Shown here: piece by piece, positions 58,065 to 64,000 of the stretch
How the letters are laid out: the number at the start of each line of letters is the position of its first letter
How positions within the stretch are numbered: position 1 is the first letter of the stretch
Assembly: GCA_036583965.1 (NCBI GenBank)
Contig: JAZBQD010000030.1
Location: forward strand, 52,391,551-52,455,550
DNA length: 64,000 nucleotides
Reading direction: 5' to 3'
Source: Prunella strophiata
Taxonomy: Eukaryota; Chordata; Aves; Passeriformes; Prunellidae
Notes under the pieces: generated by a model
Databases searched by the model: none
Seen by the model: the letters and a program-made list of their open reading frames with translations, nothing else
What the model was told of the DNA's origin: nothing
Position numbers and translations under genes: made by a program

Positions 58065-61000
58065 TCCCAATTATGCCAATTGAATTATCCACTTTGAAAT
58101 ATAAATTAAGAGTCATCCTGTGGACAGTCACTCCCAGGTCCTCAGGGACCTTTCCTGTAAATTGCATTCCTTTAATATCTCCTTCAGCTACAACACTGCC
58201 TGTGCCAGAGATTTTCTGGCCCTTTTTGTCTCTGGAACTGGGCTTCAACCAGTGCATTTCCGGGCTGCCTGTGCCAAAGGCTCTGGGCCATGGGGAGGAC
58301 CACTCAGAGCCATTTCTACAAAATGCTTTTTATAGAAAAAACACTAGCCCATCAGGCTTTGCTGTTTGTGGCACAGCCCAGCCCAGCCTCCTGAGCACCT
58401 GCATCTCAATGCCAAAGCCAAGAGGGTGGTGGATCCATGGTTCTGCAAACGGGATCTCAGAAGCCCTGCTTGGATCCTCTGGGCAGGATGACATTCTGGC
58501 TCCTGATCATCATCTAAATTAAATTTGGAAAAGCTGGTGTGAATATCTGTGACCCGTCAAGTTTCAGTGGCTGCCTGGAGCTCAGACATCCGGAGAAAGG
58601 GATGTCTTCAGCTCTAGGTGGGTGCCCAGGCCCTCAGCACATCCCCCTCCTCCTGGGGCTTGGGCTGCCTGGGCCCAGGGCCAGCTTTGACAGTGCAGCT
58701 GCCTGGCCTTGAATCAAAGAGCTGTTTGAGAACAAGCTGTGAGGAGCCTTGGCAAGGACTCACTCCCCTTATCTCAGGCACTGTTTTTAAGTAGGGCTTT
58801 TGCCCTTGGTTTCTGCCTGAGCTACATTGCAGCTGTCCCTGTACCTGGCCACATAACTCCCTGGTCTGGACACGGACGTGACCTGGGACCTGCCTCAGCT
58901 CTTCTTGCTTGGCTACCACAGCAGAAGATCCTTGCCCATGAAGCCCCTATTTCATGCCCACCTTGCTGTCACCCCCAACAGCAGCTTACCAGCTCTTTTG
59001 TGGAGCTGCCTAAAAACAGGGACAACAGAAGATGAGGAAATATTGCAGACTCTGGGATTTCCTCTGAGAACAGCAGAGAAGGAAAGTGATGCTCTGAACC
59101 AGAAGGAATAGAACCTATTCTCCATGTTAAAACATGGACAAAGATGCTGAGACAGCACCTAGGCTCAGACAGAACACAGAGAACCCATGCATAACCAGAG
59201 GTTTTAGGGTTCCTCCTTCATTAACAATGTTCCCCAGATTCTGGAGATGCTAGCAGACTATCCAGCTGCTCCCTCAATGCTTCTGTTCCTCGTCTGTAGA
59301 TAATGAGGCATTTGTTAATCCTGACTCTGGGCTGTTCATTGGTTCTCCCAAAGCCAGCCTCATGCCAGCTCTCTCACCAGCTCTTTGTTTGCCCCCAGAA
59401 GTGACTTCTTCCAGCAGCTCTCTGGGACTGGTCCTGGCACAGAGACACTGAGGAGGGCCCTCATTTCCCTGAGCCCTTTACCAGTCTGCACATCTCCTGA
59501 GAGCCCACTGGAGCTGCTTGTTTTTGCAAGGTGCCCTTGACCATGCTGCCCATGGGTAGCGGGATAAGGTGCTCTGCTGCAGAGAAGTGTTTCAGACTGC
59601 CAGGTCTACTGAGACACTGTTGAAAGACTGAGAAACAACAGGAACAGAGAGCCAATTTGATGAGATGCACAGCCCTACTGGAGCCAGAGAGTGCTTCCTT
59701 GTGGGCATCATCCAAACCTATGGCTGGAGTTTTCTTCCAAAAAAGCAGCTGTTTTCACCCCAGACTGGAGTCTGGCACAAGGTAAGCTGTCTCCAGGGTG
59801 GGTGACAAGAGAAGGGACAAAGCAGCAACAGGACAACCAGGTGACTCCCATAACCACCTGCTTTGAAACTGGGGGACCATGGTGTACTCTGGGACTACTC
59901 GGGTATCAAATTCACACTGACATGGTTCACTGAGCACTAATTATCTGCTGTGAATATAAGAACTATTGTGGGTCAGACCAAAAGCATGTCTGAATATGAA
60001 TTCAGTAAGACTGTTGCATTTCCAACAGTCACCAGTAAACAGATGTATTAAGAAAAGCATAAGGACAAGAAAAAAAGTGATGCTTACCCCCAGTACTTTC
60101 CCAGTGTTTCAACTGGTTTTAGTTTAGGGATTTCCTGACCTGGGTGTTGTGGATCTTTCTACTTACCATAGGCTTCTCTTCAGTGGATTTATCTCAAGTC
60201 TCCTGGAGCATTACCTCTTAGCTCACACGGCACTTTGCTGGCAGCCTTTGACAAAACTGGAGTGTCTACCAGGATTTAGCTCACTGTCATTACTAAGCCA
60301 CAACTGCAATGAGGTAAGAACACAACTCTTTTCCTATGGAGACAATTTTTTTTTACCTCAGTGATGGAGAGAACTGCAAACATGCATTAATGGTCACACC
60401 ATAACAATACATGTACCTTAAGGGAAAATGAGTGTCAGAGGCATTGCTTTCATTTACTTCACGCATTACTCATCCCTTTTTGTAAGACAGCAACACCCAA
60501 AACGCTGCCCAGCCAGCTGCTGGAGACCTGTACATACAGCAGGACAGCCACAGAGGGTTTGGGCAGGGACCCCAGCTATGCAAGTGTCTGAGCCTGCCCC
60601 AGTCACTCTGTCTCTAGAGGTACTAGAAGGCAAGGCATGAAAGTGAACGTCTGCTAAGAGTTAGAGAGCACATGAACAGTGCAGAGTTTGTAGGGCAAAA
60701 AGGCTTTCTCTCGCTCTGCCGTGCCAGTGGTAACATGTGGTGACAGCTGTCGTGCATCCCAGGGCAGAGGTGCTTGGGTATCCCATTTTGAGGTGGGCAA
60801 GCAAGGCATGAGACCCATGGGTGCTTTAGGTAACCGCTTAAACTTCTGTAGCAATCCTTGTACCTTCCTGCAATTACAAGTTGCACAATTTTACAGACTG
60901 TTCTTGACATGTGGTTTGCAGCCAATTGAGCAGCAGTGTTTCAAGATGATCCCACCTTGCCAGCCATCCTGCTCCTCTGCTGGGGAGGCATCCATACCTC

Positions 61001-63642
61001 CTCCACCCTCAGGTCTTGGCTTCAGCTGCTCATGGCTGTGAACAGAGACTGAGGAGCTGACACCTTTTATTTGTCTCTCCTGCCTCGCCTTCTAATATCC
61101 ATTAGCAGGGTGGGACTGCATCTTAAAGCAGTGCACCTAAACCTCCCCAGTCCTTCTTGAAGGGATTGACAGCAAGAACATGACTCAGGTTCATTACATT
61201 TTTTTTACATGCTGGTTTTCTTGCAGCTCTATTGACTGGTGGATACAGACAAAATCGCTGACTGCAGAAGAACAAGTGACTGGCAACCACAGGGTGAGTG
61301 GCCCCTGACACTGCAGGTGGACTCCTGAGCTGACCACTGTGCTTCTTCACAAAACTATACCAATAGCTGTTGGGCTGATCCAGTTTTGCTGGAGCCAACA
61401 GGTCATCCCAGAAACAAGCACTACTCAACTTCGTTCAGTAATGGGACACCTGAAAAGTTCTTATTGCCCCTATCCTTGAATTATGAAAGATCTTTCCTCC
61501 TCACAGCTCTTTAAACTACAGAGTTCATATTGTCAGGGCACTGAAGGCACCCACAGACCTTGGCGGCCCTAACCACCCTCTTTTGCTCCCCTTCACCCTT
61601 TCCTATTGCCCAGCCAGGACACCAAGCACCCACATTGGGGCCAAGGCTGCAGTGGAGCTTGAGACTGGCACCACTGCAGCATCACTGGGGCAAGGGATGG
61701 AAATGGAGCATGGGGAGGCTGCTAAGGGTCAGTAAACCTTTTAAATGTGCTCATGGCCCTGACACATACCTTGCAGGTCTTGGCAACATGAACACATTGA
61801 TATGAAACTCACCCAGATCCATGGCTTGTTCTGTTTTTAAAGTAGCAAACTACTCATTCCTTATATTTTAGTAGTGTCTGTTAATTACTGTGCCAAAAAG
61901 TAGCATTTGCTTAACTGCATCAAATGTTTTCTCTGATGCAACTACAATTACCAAATCAAGAGCTCCTGCACCACAAAGCTTTATTCAGGCAGTAAAGCCA
62001 AGGAAACTTCCATGTAGCTCTGTCTAAGAGGTGTTCAACTCCCAAGTGTCTACCAGGACTAATGAAATGCACTACAGAAACTCTGAAGGGCTTATATCAA
62101 GGAAGAAACGGGAAAGAGAAAAAACAGTGAGTCTATAAGTCCTATCCAGTGGAATGGGTATAGATTTATTGATTGGTAAATTGAGTTTTCCCAACCTGGA
62201 GACACTTGATATTTAGTTGCAAGTTTTCCTTTTACCGTTTTCTTTTACCGTTTACGCTGAGTGGTGCTGAACAATTAATCTTTTGTTCATGGTAAATGTG
62301 ACCAGTTCCTCTGGAGGAGAACAGATCCTGCCTAGCAGGGATCATACCAGCAATTGCTCTGCTGTCCTACCAGGCCTGAGACAGCCACAGCTGGCAGCTA
62401 CAGCCACCTTCTTCAGGGGGTAAAACAAAACTCTCAGCTGCTGAATCTGCTTTAGGAGCTCTCCTGAAGACAGCTGGACAGCTGGAGCCAATTTCCCTTC
62501 AAAGGTGCAAGTGACAGAGCCTAGAAGCCAACTCTGCCAAACACCGGCCACACTGGTTGTGCCTTTTTGGCTTTGCCTGCTTCTGACTCCTTCTTCTCTT
62601 CCACTCCTAGCAACAGTGGTGCAGCATGCCCAGAAGAAGCTGTTGGGAACAGGCACAGGAGGAAAGTGTACTGGGAATCGAAACCACTTGGAAACCAGAG
62701 AGATGGAAACGCTGTATTGATCCGTCAGATAGGAACATTTGGCACGCAGCTCAATGACGGTGAGGAAGAGCATTCCTCTTCCAGATTTTTACTCATCTCC
62801 ATCAGGCTGCAAGCCTTGTTTTGCCAGAGCTGTGAGGTACAAGTTACAGTCACCAGAATGATCCAAAGAGGGGTTGGGAGAAGGCAAATAAAAAGCTGAG
62901 CTGTCAATTAGAGACCTCTGAAAGAGGTCTGTGAAAATTTATATATAGCTATAAGGATCTGTTGCAGAATCTGATGTGGTGTATGAGCTAAATTTGAATG
63001 TTACATGCTTTCATTATTTTGGGGTTTTGGTTTTCTTGGATAATATTGCTTTACACAAAGTGTTAGATCACTGCTACAACTACATCACCCACATACATCC
63101 TCTTTTCTAGCATGAAAATTCAGGTGTGACTTCAGGGCACTGTATTTGACCCCAACTGCTGTGCCCGGGCTACCATCAATCTGGAGGTGCTGGCTCTGTC
63201 TGCAGTCTGTCCAAACACTCCCTGAGCTGCACATGGGGAGTCGTGCTGCAATAATTTCAACAGTTTGGGGACAATTTGTTGGGCTGGCAGAGCCCCTTTG
63301 TGCTCTGCACTACAGCAGGTACGGGGCTCCAGCTGCCACGTGTGGTGTGAAGGGCAGGTTGGCAAAGCACTGGATTTGCTTCTTCCAGGCAGGGCTTGCT
63401 TGGACTCACCAAAGGGGACTCGAGGCTTCCCAAAACACCTGGATTTCTTAGGTGCTTGTTGTGCAGCATTTCCCAGGCTGTGTACATGCCATGTTAGTGA
63501 GGAGCTGAGGGAGGTGCAGAGCAGACCCACGACACAGCCTTGGCTGGCAGAGCAGCCTGAGGCCACTTTGTGCATGAGCTGTGCCAGTGGGGTCACTCCA
63601 GAGTGCATTTGGGGGAAAAACCCACAGCTAACAAGAGCAGTG
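58065..63642. other. intergenic, nothing recognised
   Basis: About 5.6 kb with no repeat or gene that I can identify. Frames of 100-160 codons occur on both strands without family resemblance. Confidence 0.4.
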
Positions 63643-64000
63643 GAATCCTGGGATGGACTAGGAACATCATTGCCAGCAGGTCAAAGGAGGTGATGCTGCC
63701 TATGTACTCAGCCCTGCTGAGCCACATCTGGAGTGCTGTGTCCATTCCTGGGCTCCTCAGCACAAGAGAGACAGGGAGCTCCTAGAGCAGGTCCAGTGGA
63801 GAGCTACAAAGATGATTAAGGGATTGGAGCATCTCTCTTGTGAGGAAAGGCTGAGGGAGCTGGGCCTGTTAAGCCTTGAGAAAAGATGACTGAGAGATCT
63901 CATCAATGTCTATGAGTAAGTGAAGAGAGGGTGACAAGAGGATGGAGCCAGGCTCTGCTTGGTGGTGCCAAGCAACGGGAAAAGAGGCAATGGGCAGAAA
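63643..64000 (+). mobile_element. CR1 LINE fragment, continues past window end
   Basis: 'actcagccctgctgagcc', 'ctggagtgctgtgtccat', 'gattggagcatctctcttg', 'ggctgagggagctgggcct' and 'gaggatggagccaggctct' are the CR1 ORF2-end region in sense orientation. The 3' end lies beyond 64000. Confidence 0.93.

Noticed and set aside
42567..64000. KPNA3 or EBPL exons expected further along by synteny
   Set aside because: No frame here resembles the armadillo repeats of importin alpha or the EBP-like membrane protein; they are probably beyond the window.

Overview
The window is vertebrate nuclear DNA, almost certainly from a songbird (Passeriformes). It carries three intron-containing genes whose proteins match KCNRG, TRIM13 and SPRYD7, the gene neighbourhood known from human 13q14. 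It is rich in CR1 LINE fragments, which are typical of birds. It also holds bird-type retroviral LTRs and a tRNA-Ile-derived SINE with a CR1-like tail, a class known from songbirds.

Layout. 1-4.7 kb: noncoding 3' flank. 4.7-7.4 kb: KCNRG on the minus strand, two coding exons. 9.06-10.29 kb: TRIM13 on the minus strand, one coding exon, whose reading frame is broken by one extra base near codon 216. 14.7-15.5 kb: a CpG island that is the likely TRIM13 promoter and 5' untranslated exon. 15.5-23.1 kb: intergenic. 23.15-23.5 kb: a second CpG island. 23.26-32.14 kb: SPRYD7 on the plus strand, five coding exons with consensus splice sites and exactly the 196 residues expected. 32.5-64 kb: a long intergenic stretch with CR1 copies, two LTR copies of one family, a SINE, microsatellites, an inverted pair of a 120-bp repeat, and two stretches that look like conserved noncoding DNA. 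I see no protein gene there.

The genes are not an operon. KCNRG and TRIM13 lie in tandem, with TRIM13 upstream and only 1.6 kb between them, and TRIM13 and SPRYD7 diverge from two CpG-island promoters about 8 kb apart. TRIM13 is an ER-anchored RING E3 ligase, KCNRG a soluble suppressor of Kv channel assembly, and SPRYD7 a small SPRY-domain protein of unknown role.

The observation most worth checking is the TRIM13 frame break. It reads TAC-TGA-T, with an immediately continuing +1 frame that encodes the whole conserved C-terminal half. It could be an assembly error, a recent lesion or, less likely, antizyme-like +1 recoding. Other points are an in-frame upstream ATG in SPRYD7, a 5-bp target duplication around an internally deleted LTR, the shared tail of the SINE and a CR1 copy, and a long polypyrimidine tract.
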